A program made the position numbers and the translations under genes. A DNA stretch of 64,000 bases from JABMPU01 sp964457455 (GTDB taxonomy: Bacteria > Cloacimonadota > Cloacimonadia > Cloacimonadales > TCS61). Positions 23,459 through 31,819 of the stretch are shown one piece after another; the stretch's first letter is position 1, and each line of letters starts with the position of its first letter. Location of the stretch: contig CAYWJN010000001.1 in NCBI GenBank assembly GCA_964457455.1, positions 62,001-126,000 on the forward strand, in the 5' to 3' direction. The notes under the pieces were generated by a model. The model was not told the DNA's origin. It ran no database searches and was given only the letters and a program-made list of their open reading frames with translations.

Positions 23459-25873
23459 ATGATCAAATCTATTAGAATGGTGAATGTCCAGTGTTATAAA
23501 GATAGAACTGTTGAATTTACTGGGAAGGATGTGGTGGTAATGCCAAACGGAGGGGGCAAAACAACATTGCTGGACTCAATAGGCATCGGTATTATGGGTA
23601 AACATCCAAGGCTCGGAAAAAGCCCGGAGCACATTATAAACATGATGCCCGAAGAACAAGATCACATGGTTTTAGTGCTCAGAATGGGTAATGGGGCTGA
23701 GATACGGCGAGAATATGAGAGAAAGAAGGGTAAATCTCAAACTATAATTATAAACGGCAAAACCTATAAAGTCAAAGAGGGCGAAGAAGAAATATCTAAA
23801 ATGTTTTCCGATAAAACGGGAAAATTATTTATAGTTAGATTTCGCCCAGCAATATTGATGAATAAGACCGAATTGGAGATGAAAAAATATCTCTGGAATA
23901 TTTTTTCAGACAAGTTGTCAGGAAAACACCTGAGGACTGTGAGGAAAACTTTTATCAATGAAATATATAGGTTACATAAAGGGTATGAATCTATATTGCG
24001 AATATTGTTTGGAACAAAATATAGCGATCTGAAGGAAGAACAGCAGAATGTCCTTTTTGAGAAGATGTATGACGAGCTGTGTGTAAATGGATATCAGATT
24101 GTAATGGATGACATCCTTAATATTGTTGATAAAATACCGGAAACACCAGTTCCTGAATGGCTGGAAGAATTAACCAACAGGATCAACAAATATAAAAATG
24201 ATAGCCAGCGGGACAAGGAATCCACCAAGAAGGCTAAACAAAAGTTGATGGAGGATCAGGAGATTGTTGACGGAATTCCCGCTAAAACTACTGAATTGAG
24301 AAAACTTCGGCAAGAACGGGATGATTTTAAGGTGTTGAAAACTATTCATAGCAATAAACAAGAAGCTCTTATTCTGTATAATCAGGCAATGATAGAACTT
24401 GAAGTAATATCGGTCGATGAAAATAAATTGAAAAGAATGAAAGAGGAATTGAAAAAGAAAAAAAATATTCTAGATCTCAAGACATATCTTGATAGCCAAA
24501 TGTCCGAACTTAATGGACAAAAGGTTATTCTTCAGCCGCAGATTGACAAGTTGTTAAAAAAGAGAGACATCCAAAATAATATCGATCAAGAAAAAAGGAA
24601 GAAATTAGTTGAGGTAAATAAAATAGATTCAATCACTATAAAAGCTAAAAATGCTTCGAAGAAAATGGATGCTGTTGATAAAAAAATAATTTCGCTGAAC
24701 AAAAAGTTAGAAAGCATAAAAAATAATTATCAGGCAATAAACGTTAAAATAACTAACTTGTCTTCTAGTATAGATACCCTTAAAGAAACAATACAATTAT
24801 TTGAGGATGGGAAATGCCCGACCTGTGAAACTCCAGTTAAAGATATTAAGATTGATCTGAGTGGAATAATCAGAAAGAAAGATGAGAAAGTTATAGAAGT
24901 CGAATCGCTGAAAAAAAATAAAATAGAGTTGTCCAAAAAAATAGAAAACCATGAAAGTAGTATAAAGAAATTAGAAGTAGAGAAAAAGAAATATTATGAA
25001 GGTATAATTACTAATAATGCATTATTGGATAATGCTATTTCCAATGAGCAGAATTATGCTGCAAATATCAATAAATGGAATGAAGAAATTGATGCTCTGG
25101 GTAAAATATCGTTGACCGATGAAGAATATGATAAAATGGTCAGCAAACTACATGAAATCAAAAACAAAAGAGAGCAAAATAAAGATGAAATCAATTCCGT
25201 TCAGCAATTGCTAAGTGACATTAGCGTTATTGAACAGATAAAACTGGACAACAAGGAGAAGATAAATAAAAGAAAGAAAATGGAAAAACCGGAAGTTCCA
25301 GATATTGATGAAAATATTGATAATGCTATTGAGAGCCTTGATCTTCAGATAAATCAGATTGAGGAATATTTGGAGAATGCTAGAGAAAAGATAGGGATAG
25401 AGAAGAAGATCGCAGAATTGGGTGAAGAATATGATGAGAAGGAAGCAAACACGAAATTTGTGACCCAAATTGAATTAACATTAGCAGAATATAAACAGAG
25501 AATGATCAAGAAATTCTTGTCTCCAATAGCTAATATGGCCAATAAAATATATTCTAAAATTTACGCGGGAGAGATTGTCTTTACGGGAGACAAATGTGGG
25601 ATTAGGGTTGGCAAAAATTATATATCCTACAGACATCTGTCTGATGGGGAGAAAGTGGCATTCTCAACATCACTGATATTCTGTATCGCGGATGAAATAA
25701 ATGTCAAAGAAAAAATGATGCTCATTGAGGGAAACGAGTTGGACTCGTTGTCGTTAAGCAAGATGTTGGAAGCGTTATCCTTGATTAAAATGGAGAATGT
25801 GATAGTCACAACATTCTCCAAAGAAACGGTAAATCGGACCACCATTCCAAAAGGGTGGAACATAATAACATGA
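23459..25873 (+). CDS. Rad50/SbcC-like ATPase with zinc hook
   Basis: 804 residues, ATG behind AAGGAG. Walker A NGGGKTT at about 31-37, then long coiled coils (about 240-680) split by a CPTC zinc-hook motif at about 457-460. ABC signature LSDGEK at about 726, and a Walker B region MMLIEGNELDSLS at about 753-765. Such ATPases pair with an Mre11/SbcD nuclease to process DNA ends; no partner nuclease is visible next door. The usual Walker B Asp position holds Ile here, while the following Glu remains. Likely role: end processing, recombination or virus DNA repair. Confidence 0.85.
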   Translation: MIKSIRMVNVQCYKDRTVEFTGKDVVVMPNGGGKTTLLDSIGIGIMGKHPRLGKSPEHIINMMPEEQDHMVLVLRMGNGAEIRREYERKKGKSQTIIINGKTYKVKEGEEEISKMFSDKTGKLFIVRFRPAILMNKTELEMKKYLWNIFSDKLSGKHLRTVRKTFINEIYRLHKGYESILRILFGTKYSDLKEEQQNVLFEKMYDELCVNGYQIVMDDILNIVDKIPETPVPEWLEELTNRINKYKNDSQRDKESTKKAKQKLMEDQEIVDGIPAKTTELRKLRQERDDFKVLKTIHSNKQEALILYNQAMIELEVISVDENKLKRMKEELKKKKNILDLKTYLDSQMSELNGQKVILQPQIDKLLKKRDIQNNIDQEKRKKLVEVNKIDSITIKAKNASKKMDAVDKKIISLNKKLESIKNNYQAINVKITNLSSSIDTLKETIQLFEDGKCPTCETPVKDIKIDLSGIIRKKDEKVIEVESLKKNKIELSKKIENHESSIKKLEVEKKKYYEGIITNNALLDNAISNEQNYAANINKWNEEIDALGKISLTDEEYDKMVSKLHEIKNKREQNKDEINSVQQLLSDISVIEQIKLDNKEKINKRKKMEKPEVPDIDENIDNAIESLDLQINQIEEYLENAREKIGIEKKIAELGEEYDEKEANTKFVTQIELTLAEYKQRMIKKFLSPIANMANKIYSKIYAGEIVFTGDKCGIRVGKNYISYRHLSDGEKVAFSTSLIFCIADEINVKEKMMLIEGNELDSLSLSKMLEALSLIKMENVIVTTFSKETVNRTTIPKGWNIIT

Positions 25874-25883
25874 GGAGAATTAT

Positions 25884-26060
25884 ATGGATAAAAGGTATTT
25901 AAGTTTACCCTTGTGGACCAAAGAGGGTAAACTAGCTGTTTTTACTGTCGTCAAAAAAAGTAAAGCAGGTGATAGGGTGAAGAGACCAGATGGCAGACAA
26001 ATTATATTGCCGCCTGGCTATGTAGATAAATCTTTTGCCCGCATAACATTTCCGTCGTGA
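25884..26060 (+). CDS. Small basic hypothetical protein
   Basis: 58 residues, ATG 25884 behind TGAGGAGAATTAT. Basic, with RVKRPDGRQIILPPGYVDK in the C-terminal half. Followed by an inverted repeat at 26076-26102 (GCCCAGCCG/CGGCTGGC), which has no T run and so may be a processing or pause element. Function unknown. Confidence 0.55.
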   Translation: MDKRYLSLPLWTKEGKLAVFTVVKKSKAGDRVKRPDGRQIILPPGYVDKSFARITFPS

Positions 26061-26119
26061 TCTGCGGAAGAAAAGCCCAGCCGTCATTTGGTGGCGGCTG
26101 GCATATTTGGAGAAATGCG

Positions 26120-26614
26120 ATGAACAATCTAAAGAATACAGAACTAGTATATTTTTATAGAGATGGTGTAAATGAAAAAACATATGGGTCAATAGTTTTT
26201 ATTGGAATACCCAGTGAAGGAATTGAAAGGGCACGAGAAATTATTAAAAGTTGTCTATTGCACGATGGAATACAATTTAATGCGGACCAGATAAATATCC
26301 CGGAATTAAGGATAAGATGTGATGCTTTAGAGGATCACTGCTGGCATGAATTTGAATATTTACAGATGATAGTACAGCCTCCTACTGACGAACGGACAAT
26401 AGATCAATTCCTTAAAGAGGTAGAGATAATTGGTAAAAATGGATGGAAAGAATATGATGTTGTCCAGAGGGCAACCGGAAATTTGTTAGTAAACATATCA
26501 ACGCCAGATATTGAAATATTATCTAAAGCGAAGAATACACTTGTGAAGACACAGATGTTTCCGGCATTAAATCGAATACATTTGGAGTTAATAAAAAAAA
26601 AGAGGATGGAATGA
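26120..26614 (+). CDS. Hypothetical protein upstream of helicase
   Basis: 164 residues from ATG 26120 (GGAG nearby; upstream in-frame codons cover the hairpin). Alpha/beta mix, several His/Cys/Trp near 72-84 (RCDALEDHCWHEFEYL). Its stop overlaps the helicase start by four bases, so the two are probably co-translated. Confidence 0.6.
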   Translation: MNNLKNTELVYFYRDGVNEKTYGSIVFIGIPSEGIERAREIIKSCLLHDGIQFNADQINIPELRIRCDALEDHCWHEFEYLQMIVQPPTDERTIDQFLKEVEIIGKNGWKEYDVVQRATGNLLVNISTPDIEILSKAKNTLVKTQMFPALNRIHLELIKKKRME

Positions 26615-28263
26615 ATCTAACAAAACAGCAACAAGAAGCCGTTGATTCTAATTGTCCTAGAATAGTAGTAAGGGCCGTTGCCGGCGGCGGCAAAACAACC
26701 ACTATACGCAAGAGGGTAGAACGATTACTTATAACCGTTAAACCCAGCAAGATTATGCTCCTAACATTTACCAACAACATGGCAGCCGACTTGACCTCGT
26801 CTATGCCGGATCTGGAATGGGTAGGGACATTTCACAGCGTGGGACTACGATTACTCCACAAGTATTATAATAATCACTTAAAGGTCATATCGGCGATGGA
26901 TAACAAAAATATTATAAAGGAGATACAGAAAAAGATCATTATCAAAATAGGGGAAAAGGATTTCAATAAATATCTTAAAGGGTATTATACAACCGGAGAT
27001 ACCGGTCCTCGAAACTTCAAATTATTTATGACACAATATAACAGATATCTTGAAGCATATAATCTTGTGACTTTTGATATGATTGAGATACTCTGGTTAA
27101 AAATGTTAAAAGACAAACAAATAACAGATAAAATACGAGATAATTTCAGTCATATTATTGTCGACGAATTTCAAGATACTTCAAAAATAGAGATGGATAT
27201 CATTGAAAAAACGAATATTAGCAACGTTATGGTTGTGGGTGATGCCTTCCAGAATATCTATCAATTCAGAGGAACGACTATTCAGAATATATTAGATTTT
27301 GGGGGGCAAGTTATTGAAACCAGTCAATCTTTTCGGATTCCAAAAGGTCAGGTAAACTTCATTAACAGCATCATCAAAAAGAATAAAATTGGATATGATA
27401 TGCAAATGATGTCCCGAAAAGATGGGGCAGGAGCAACTATTATTACAACAATTGATGATGATGTGGCAAAATTATTAAACGATTTGATTAAAAAATATTT
27501 AATGATATATAAACCTAGGGACATAATGATATTATGTCGGACAAACCGGGAGGTGGAAAATGTAAAAGATATTCTTATTGATTATCCCGTGGAGGCAATT
27601 AGTTCTCAGGCGGGATGGAATAATCCAATTGGGGGCATGTTATTTAATTTTATAAGTTTTTGCCTGAATTCGAACAATTATCATACTGAAAGATTGATTA
27701 GAGGGATTCAACTTGAATCAAGTAGCAAAATCGACACGTGGGTTTCGGAAACAAAATATACGGATAGAGATTTAGTTGAGATTATTATGGAGTCAGATGA
27801 GTTTGGGCAAAGACTGTTTGAACAGATAGTGATGATTGCCAGTATGGATTGTCCTATTGAAGAAAGAGTTGAAAAATATTATAATATGATAGACAAAGAC
27901 TACTTGTTTCCGAATTGGGAAATACGATTAAGGGCAGAACAATCTTACGATATATGTATTAAACACATTAAGGATATTGTTCGCGAGAATGGACAAGATA
28001 TAGGTGCTATGATTGATATTATATTAGCAGCAAACACACAAAATATGATGAGCAGCATGAATACAATTAAGATAATGACCGTGCATACTTCGAAAGGACT
28101 AGAGTCGCCGGTTGTTATTGTTATGAATATCCGAGACGGATCGTTCCCCATTAGAAAAAAAGACACAGATCCAGAAGAGGAATTGAGATTATTTTACGTC
28201 GCGACCACTAGGAATAAAAATAGTTTAGTCGTGATTAAAACGGGTGATAGCTCGTATTGTTAA
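26611..28263 (+). CDS. UvrD/Rep-type superfamily 1 DNA helicase
   Basis: 550 residues. Q motif LTKQQQEAVDS (3-13), motif I AGGGKTTT (about 24-31), motif II VDEFQDT (about 189-195), motif III GDAFQNIYQFRGT (about 210-222), motif V VHTSKGLE (about 491), and motif VI VATTRNKNS (about 530). A 3'-5' SF1A helicase for repair, recombination or replication. Shorter than cellular UvrD (about 720), mainly through reduced 1B/2B insertions. Lies downstream of the SbcC-like gene. Confidence 0.9.
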   Translation: MNLTKQQQEAVDSNCPRIVVRAVAGGGKTTTIRKRVERLLITVKPSKIMLLTFTNNMAADLTSSMPDLEWVGTFHSVGLRLLHKYYNNHLKVISAMDNKNIIKEIQKKIIIKIGEKDFNKYLKGYYTTGDTGPRNFKLFMTQYNRYLEAYNLVTFDMIEILWLKMLKDKQITDKIRDNFSHIIVDEFQDTSKIEMDIIEKTNISNVMVVGDAFQNIYQFRGTTIQNILDFGGQVIETSQSFRIPKGQVNFINSIIKKNKIGYDMQMMSRKDGAGATIITTIDDDVAKLLNDLIKKYLMIYKPRDIMILCRTNREVENVKDILIDYPVEAISSQAGWNNPIGGMLFNFISFCLNSNNYHTERLIRGIQLESSSKIDTWVSETKYTDRDLVEIIMESDEFGQRLFEQIVMIASMDCPIEERVEKYYNMIDKDYLFPNWEIRLRAEQSYDICIKHIKDIVRENGQDIGAMIDIILAANTQNMMSSMNTIKIMTVHTSKGLESPVVIVMNIRDGSFPIRKKDTDPEEELRLFYVATTRNKNSLVVIKTGDSSYC

Positions 28264-28277
28264 TATTGGGAGGAGTA

Positions 28278-28412
28278 ATGGAAATTGGTGGAATATGCGG
28301 CGTAGATTCAGGGTGTGTCTGCATAGTAGGTGCGGGATATTTAAAGTCGGCTGGATGTAGCGACATCCACAAAGAGTGGCGACTGATTGTTCGAATACAG
28401 AGTAAAATTTAA
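28278..28412 (+). CDS. Tiny Cys/Gly-rich protein
   Basis: 44 residues, ATG behind GGGAGGAGTA. Cys at positions 7, 13, 15 and 25 suggest metal binding. No family known. Confidence 0.45.
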   Translation: MEIGGICGVDSGCVCIVGAGYLKSAGCSDIHKEWRLIVRIQSKI

Positions 28413-28424
28413 AAGGAGATAAAA

Positions 28425-28871
28425 ATGGGAAATAGAGCAGTGATAACAACATCACCGTTTGGCAAAGAGAATGTAGGGGTATACTTACATTGGAACGGAG
28501 GGAAAGACTCCGTAGAGGCGTTTTTAAAATATTGTGAACTATATAAGCATAGACCACCATCTGTAGATTGCTATGGCTGGGCAAGGCTTTGCCAGGTCAT
28601 AGGTAATTTTTTTGGAGATACGACATCGATAGGTGTTGACAAGTGTTCACGTCTGGATTGCGATAACAAAGATAACGGAACTTATCTCATCGATGGCTGG
28701 AAAATTGTCGGCAGAAAATACCATGAAGGCGTGGTAGAGCAAGAGAATTATAAGTTAAAGGAAATGTTGGAAGAAATAAATGCTCTGCAACCAAAACATT
28801 GTCAAATAGATCAATTAATAACTGAATATCAAAAATGTGTAGAAGAAGAAGCGGAGGAAAAGCAAAAGTAA
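28425..28871 (+). CDS. Conserved hypothetical protein (MGNRAVIT type)
   Basis: 148 residues, ATG behind AAAAGGAGAT. MGNRAVITT, then YLHWNGGKDSVEAFLKYC, YGWARLCQVIGNFFGD and DNGTYLIDGWKIVGR are the marks of a protein family I recall from many phages and bacteria without a known activity. The C-terminal 40 residues are a charged helix. It lies just upstream of the tmRNA. Confidence 0.7.
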   Translation: MGNRAVITTSPFGKENVGVYLHWNGGKDSVEAFLKYCELYKHRPPSVDCYGWARLCQVIGNFFGDTTSIGVDKCSRLDCDNKDNGTYLIDGWKIVGRKYHEGVVEQENYKLKEMLEEINALQPKHCQIDQLITEYQKCVEEEAEEKQK

Positions 28872-28883
28872 GTATGGATTTAT

Positions 28884-29225
28884 GGGGGTGAAAGGTATCG
28901 ACTGGTGTCGTTGGTTACCTCTTGCGTGCCGGGAATGTCATTGTTCCCGTAAAACTATGACACGACTAATAAATGGCGAAGTTCCATTAGCAAAAGCTGC
29001 TTGATTGCAGCATGGTTATTTGTTGACGTCCGATAGCGGATAACCTTCATACTTCGGGCAAAATTCGGCAGGATATCTCAACCTGCGGTCTTATTAGAGA
29101 TAGGATGGCGAAAACTCCTGGTTATCGTGGTTTCGTGTCCGATATGAACGATAACCTACGCACGTGAACGAAGGAGATATCGATGGCAGGCAGGAATTGG
29201 CTCTCGGATGCCAACACCTCCACCA
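28884..29225 (+). ncRNA. ssrA: Transfer-messenger RNA (tmRNA)
   Basis: 342 bases. The 5' end GGGGGTG (28884-28890) pairs with CACCTCC (29215-29221), followed by A and an encoded CCA (29223-29225). A T-arm-like stem TTGGC/GCCAA precedes the 3' acceptor strand. An internal reading frame GGC...GCT at 28975-29001 ends in TGA and would add the tag GEVPLAKAA, whose hydrophobic AA ending fits proteolysis tags. The region between holds several stems consistent with pseudoknots. It would rescue stalled ribosomes and tag incomplete proteins; in a phage it may maintain or redirect host trans-translation. Confidence 0.9.
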
Positions 29226-29239
29226 TTATTCAAATAAAT

Positions 29240-29312
29240 AGGCATGTATCTCAGGTGGTAGAGGCATCGGCTGATATCCGGGGAGTCGGAGGTTCGAATC
29301 CTCCCATGCCTA
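29240..29312 (+). tRNA. tRNA-Ile(GAU)
   Basis: Acceptor AGGCATG (29240-29246) pairs fully with CATGCCT (29305-29311). D stem TCTC/GAG; anticodon loop CTGATAT with anticodon GAT at 29273-29275; T arm GGAGG-TTCGAAT-CCTCC. The anticodon stem has one A-G mismatch at its outer end. No CCA is encoded. It begins 14 bases after the tmRNA, probably on one transcript. Confidence 0.85.
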
Positions 29313-29342
29313 TTCTTTATTATGCATTTAACAGGAGGAGAA

Positions 29343-30029
29343 ATGCAAACAGTAATTGACAAAAATTTTGTGGGAGTAACTTTAGATCCAGATAACAATA
29401 CCTATTATGTTGACCGGATAGATGTGGAAGGTAGTGTGGAAATCTCTATATCTATAGTGGTTGAGCATGGTATGAAAGTCGGAGGGTCCCTAGGAATCAG
29501 AGATTCCCTGATAGTCGGAGAGTCCCTAGAAGTCAGAAATTCCCTGATAGTCGGAGGTTACCTGGGAGTCGGAGGTTACCTGGGAGTCGGAGGTTACATG
29601 GAAGTCGGAAAGTCGCTGGAAGTCGTAATATCTCTGAAAGTCGGAGAGTCCCTGATAGTCGGAGAGTCCATAGAAGTCGGAGGTTCCCTGAAAGTCGGCT
29701 TGTGGCTGAAAGTCAGTGAGTCGCTGGAAGTTGGAGAGTCGCTGGAAGTCGGTATGTCGCTGGAGGTCTGCGGGATGCTGAGAGTCGGTGGGGATATCAT
29801 ATATCGAGGAATAAAAAGCAAGACAATTCTTTTAATAACCTCCAGATACTTAATCACCATCCTCGATACTCATATCAAGATAGGGTGCGAGTTCCACGTG
29901 AAAGATGCGTGGAGGAATTTCACAGATAGGGAGCTGCTGAAGATGGCCGCCGACAAAGAAGATGTGAAATGGTTCAAAAAAAATAAACGTTGGATATTGG
30001 GCGATTATGGAACACAAAAAGGGGAGTAA
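29343..30029 (+). CDS. SLxVGx repeat protein, long copy
   Basis: 228 residues from ATG 29343 (ACAGGAGGAGAA upstream). The N-terminal domain (1-43) is homologous to the 18791 protein; residues 43-150 contain 18 hexapeptide repeats (SLIVGE, YLGVGG, SLEVGM); the C-terminal domain is the same 221-bp block as in 18791. The two proteins thus differ mainly in repeat number (18 against 8). A beta-solenoid of adjustable length is likely. Placed between two tRNAs. Confidence 0.8.
   Translation: MQTVIDKNFVGVTLDPDNNTYYVDRIDVEGSVEISISIVVEHGMKVGGSLGIRDSLIVGESLEVRNSLIVGGYLGVGGYLGVGGYMEVGKSLEVVISLKVGESLIVGESIEVGGSLKVGLWLKVSESLEVGESLEVGMSLEVCGMLRVGGDIIYRGIKSKTILLITSRYLITILDTHIKIGCEFHVKDAWRNFTDRELLKMAADKEDVKWFKKNKRWILGDYGTQKGE
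29469..29792 (+). repeat. 18-nt SLxVG coding repeat, eighteen units
   Basis: Eighteen contiguous 18-base units without spacers, all in frame. Two adjacent units (TACCTGGGAGTCGGAGGT) are identical, showing recent expansion. Confidence 0.9.
29766..29986 (+). repeat. 221-bp direct repeat, copy B
   Basis: Matches 19034-19254 without a difference that I can see. See copy A. Confidence 0.9.
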
Positions 30030-30043
30030 AGTATTTTTAATAT

Positions 30044-30116
30044 GGACGCATAACTCAGTTGGTAGAGTCCCCGGCTCATAACCGGAAGGTCAGAAGTTCA
30101 ATTCTTCTTGCGTCCA
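30044..30116 (+). tRNA. tRNA with CAU anticodon, elongator-type (Met or Ile2)
   Basis: Acceptor GGACGCA/TGCGTCC is fully paired, D arm ACTC/GAGT, anticodon stem CCGG/CCGG with loop CTCATAA (CAT at 30077-30079), T arm AGAAG-TTCAATT-CTTCT. A fully paired position 1-72 argues against an initiator. Whether the wobble C is changed to lysidine (Ile, AUA) cannot be seen; AUA codons are frequent in this genome, so Ile2 is attractive. Confidence 0.9.
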
Positions 30117-30149
30117 TTAACTATCGCGACATAAATTTAAGGAGGGGCA

Positions 30150-30500
30150 GTGAAAACATCTAAAATGTCTTTGCAAAACGCAAAGTACCAACTAAAAAGC
30201 ATTGCCGAAAAAATGATCAAAACGCTGAAAACATATTGGCATGAACAATGTTCTCCTAGTGAGATGATAATATTCAAAAAAAATATTATCGTGCAGGAGA
30301 GTGTTGATCCTAATATGGATGTCTTAATTGAAGGGATATGTTCCGATAAGACATCCATGATGGTTGTTATTAATGACTGTGGTAAAAAAAAATATGAAAA
30401 TCTTAATTCATTTTTTAAAGAACCTTATGTGCTGATTAGAATGTTACGATATATAGAGTCACAAGAATATTATATCCAAGAATACTCACCCCTCATATGA
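30150..30500 (+). CDS. Hypothetical protein
   Basis: 116 residues with a GTG start behind AAGGAGGGGCA. Helical N-terminus, mixed C-terminus. Its last five codons lie in a 58-bp segment that is an inverted copy of the start region of the nuclease gene at 45629, so its C-terminus may be the product of a recombination event. Confidence 0.55.
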   Translation: MKTSKMSLQNAKYQLKSIAEKMIKTLKTYWHEQCSPSEMIIFKKNIIVQESVDPNMDVLIEGICSDKTSMMVVINDCGKKKYENLNSFFKEPYVLIRMLRYIESQEYYIQEYSPLI

Positions 30501-30542
30501 TGCGATGTTCTCAGGGCTTTCATTTTATTTGCACCCATTAAT
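30485..30542 (-). repeat. 58-bp inverted repeat, copy A
   Basis: Reverse complement of 45610-45667 with one mismatch. On the - strand it reads the first codons of the 45629 nuclease gene (ATGAAAGCCCTGAGAACATC) and then diverges. Confidence 0.85.
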
Positions 30543-30545
30543 ATT

Positions 30546-30716
30546 AGAACAGAAAAGGGAAACAGTGATGTGAGTGACACGTAGGCGAGTCATATGGCAA
30601 TTGACCTACCTCTGTGGGCGATGTGGCAGGATACCAACTCTCACTGGTAAGATTCAAAGCCTGCTAACCCACCTGTTCTGTGTACACACACGTCCACCAT
30701 TTCGGTGGGCGTTTTT
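30546..30716 (+). ncRNA. Orphan structured RNA with own terminator
   Basis: P1 AGAACAG (30546-30552) pairs with CTGTTCT (30673-30679). Inside are two arms: GTAG/CTAC (30581, 30606) continuing to GTCA/TGAC; and GTGGG/CCCAC (30614, 30668) continuing to GCAGG/CCTGC (30626, 30660) and TACCA/TGGTA (30632, 30645). This gives a closed three-way junction. The terminator CGTCCACC/GGTGGGCG plus T run follows at 30691-30716. No ORF fits. No class recognised; could be a small regulatory RNA or ligand-binding leader for 30737. Confidence 0.55.
30691..30716 (+). terminator. Rho-independent terminator
   Basis: CGTCCACC (30691-30698), five-base loop, GGTGGGCG (30704-30711), then TTTTT. Confidence 0.8.
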
Positions 30717-30736
30717 AATTATGAGAGGAAAAGGTA

Positions 30737-30922
30737 ATGAAAGTTAAAACTCAAGAGGAGGCCATCAAAATGGCTAATGAGATGGACGAAGGTAGATGTT
30801 ATCAGATAATGGTGGTTTATAATCACGACAAAGATGTGTTCTCAATACGAAAATGGGGGCATTACTCACTACATGAATATCTGGTATATTTAACAGATAA
30901 TTACCCCTTGGAGGAACGATGA
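30737..30922 (+). CDS. Hypothetical small protein
   Basis: 61 residues, ATG behind GAGAGGAAAAGG. Alpha/beta mix (GRCYQIMVVYNHDKDVFSIR), stop overlaps next ATG. Unknown; may be controlled by the folded RNA and terminator just upstream. Confidence 0.55.
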   Translation: MKVKTQEEAIKMANEMDEGRCYQIMVVYNHDKDVFSIRKWGHYSLHEYLVYLTDNYPLEER

Positions 30923-31128
30923 GTTATCACTGTGTATATGCACTATCTATTAACAAAAAAGATAAAACATTTCGGGTATATGGGGGAGCAAATAAAAATG
31001 TTCCTATTTATAAAAGCTGGAGTTATTGGATGCCAATATCAAATTTATTAGATGAGATCACGGGGGGGGAATATTCAGTTTCGGAATCGCTCAGAACGAT
31101 TGCTCGCCATAGAATCACTAGCGTTTGA
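30919..31128 (+). CDS. Hypothetical small protein
   Basis: 69 residues, start overlaps previous stop (ATGA). Aromatic-rich N-terminal half. The last 25 codons overlap the next frame across an eight-G run (31063-31070), so the boundary between the two genes could also reflect slippage or an indel. Confidence 0.5.
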   Translation: MSYHCVYALSINKKDKTFRVYGGANKNVPIYKSWSYWMPISNLLDEITGGEYSVSESLRTIARHRITSV

Positions 31129-31567
31129 GTATGGCAGAAGAATCAAGAAATTAACCGGATTAGATATTTGGACAATAAACCGAAGATATCAAAATGTGAA
31201 TACGAATGAACAGATAGAATGGTATAAAGCACACCCTTGGCAACCATGGGACGATGGGAAAAGTAATCTGAAAATGATTGAATTGATTAGAACCAATGGT
31301 ATGTTAGATGAAGTAAACGAGATGGCAACTGAGTTTGAAAGCAAAGTATTGAATCTTCGGGTTAGCCAAAAGAAAGAATATATTGTACGACATATAAAGT
31401 TAGATAGATATGTGTATAAATATTATCCGCGAGGGCTTTATAGACAAGCAAACATAACCTTGCGGAAGGAATTCGCGCAGACGTTTAGTTACTATAAGGC
31501 AAAAGAAGTAGCTCAAATATTTGAAGACTACATGATTGAGAAAATTACCCAAAATCACGTTGCGTGA
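31052..31567 (+). CDS. Hypothetical basic protein
   Basis: 171 residues if ATG 31052 is used; no good ribosome site, and later starts near 31107 are possible. Helical and basic, with LTGLDIWTINRRYQN and a C-terminal KLDRYVYKYYPRGLYRQ segment. Unknown. Its end forms the palindrome AAATCACG/CGTGATTT. Confidence 0.55.
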   Translation: MRSRGGNIQFRNRSERLLAIESLAFEYGRRIKKLTGLDIWTINRRYQNVNTNEQIEWYKAHPWQPWDDGKSNLKMIELIRTNGMLDEVNEMATEFESKVLNLRVSQKKEYIVRHIKLDRYVYKYYPRGLYRQANITLRKEFAQTFSYYKAKEVAQIFEDYMIEKITQNHVA

Positions 31568-31604
31568 TTTAACGCAATAAAAATATCCGTGCATCAAAAG
31601 ATTA

Positions 31605-31665
31605 ACGATATATCGGTTTTATTACCGATAAATAGTAAGTATAGGTAAATGAACCGATAAAATAA
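31605..31665 (+). promoter_or_regulatory. Palindromic operator-like region
   Basis: ATCGGT/ACCGAT forms a short palindrome near 31612-31629, and ACCGATAAA occurs twice (31624 and 31652 areas) ahead of the 31676 ribosome site. Could bind a repressor or fold in the leader; weak evidence. Confidence 0.3.
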
Positions 31666-31675
31666 GGAGAGAAAC

Positions 31676-31810
31676 ATGTTTGTAAAGTGTATGGGGGACC
31701 GACAGCTGTGTGATGATGACGAGGGAGATATCATCCCGGACGAGATCTTTGAGAATGGTGATGTGGAAGACTTACAAATAACTGACTATGCGATTAGTGA
31801 TTCTAAATAG
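31676..31810 (+). CDS. Small acidic protein
   Basis: 44 residues, ATG behind AAGGAGAGAAAC. Very acidic after residue 12 (DDDEGDIIPDEIFENGDVED). Such small acidic phage proteins often mimic DNA or bind host enzymes; here that is only a guess. Confidence 0.5.
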   Translation: MFVKCMGDRQLCDDDEGDIIPDEIFENGDVEDLQITDYAISDSK

Positions 31811-31819
31811 GAGGGAGTA

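Noticed and set aside
26076..26102. Terminator after the 25884 gene
   Set aside because: The GC-rich inverted repeat has no T run, so I treat it only as a hairpin.
29469..29792. Regular short repeats that might be a CRISPR array
   Set aside because: Units are 18 bases, contiguous with no spacers, all in frame and translated as hexapeptide repeats.
31052..31128. Frameshift at the eight-G run joining two genes
   Set aside because: The upstream frame ends in a natural manner and no shared domain spans the two; overlap of separate genes is simpler, though not excluded.
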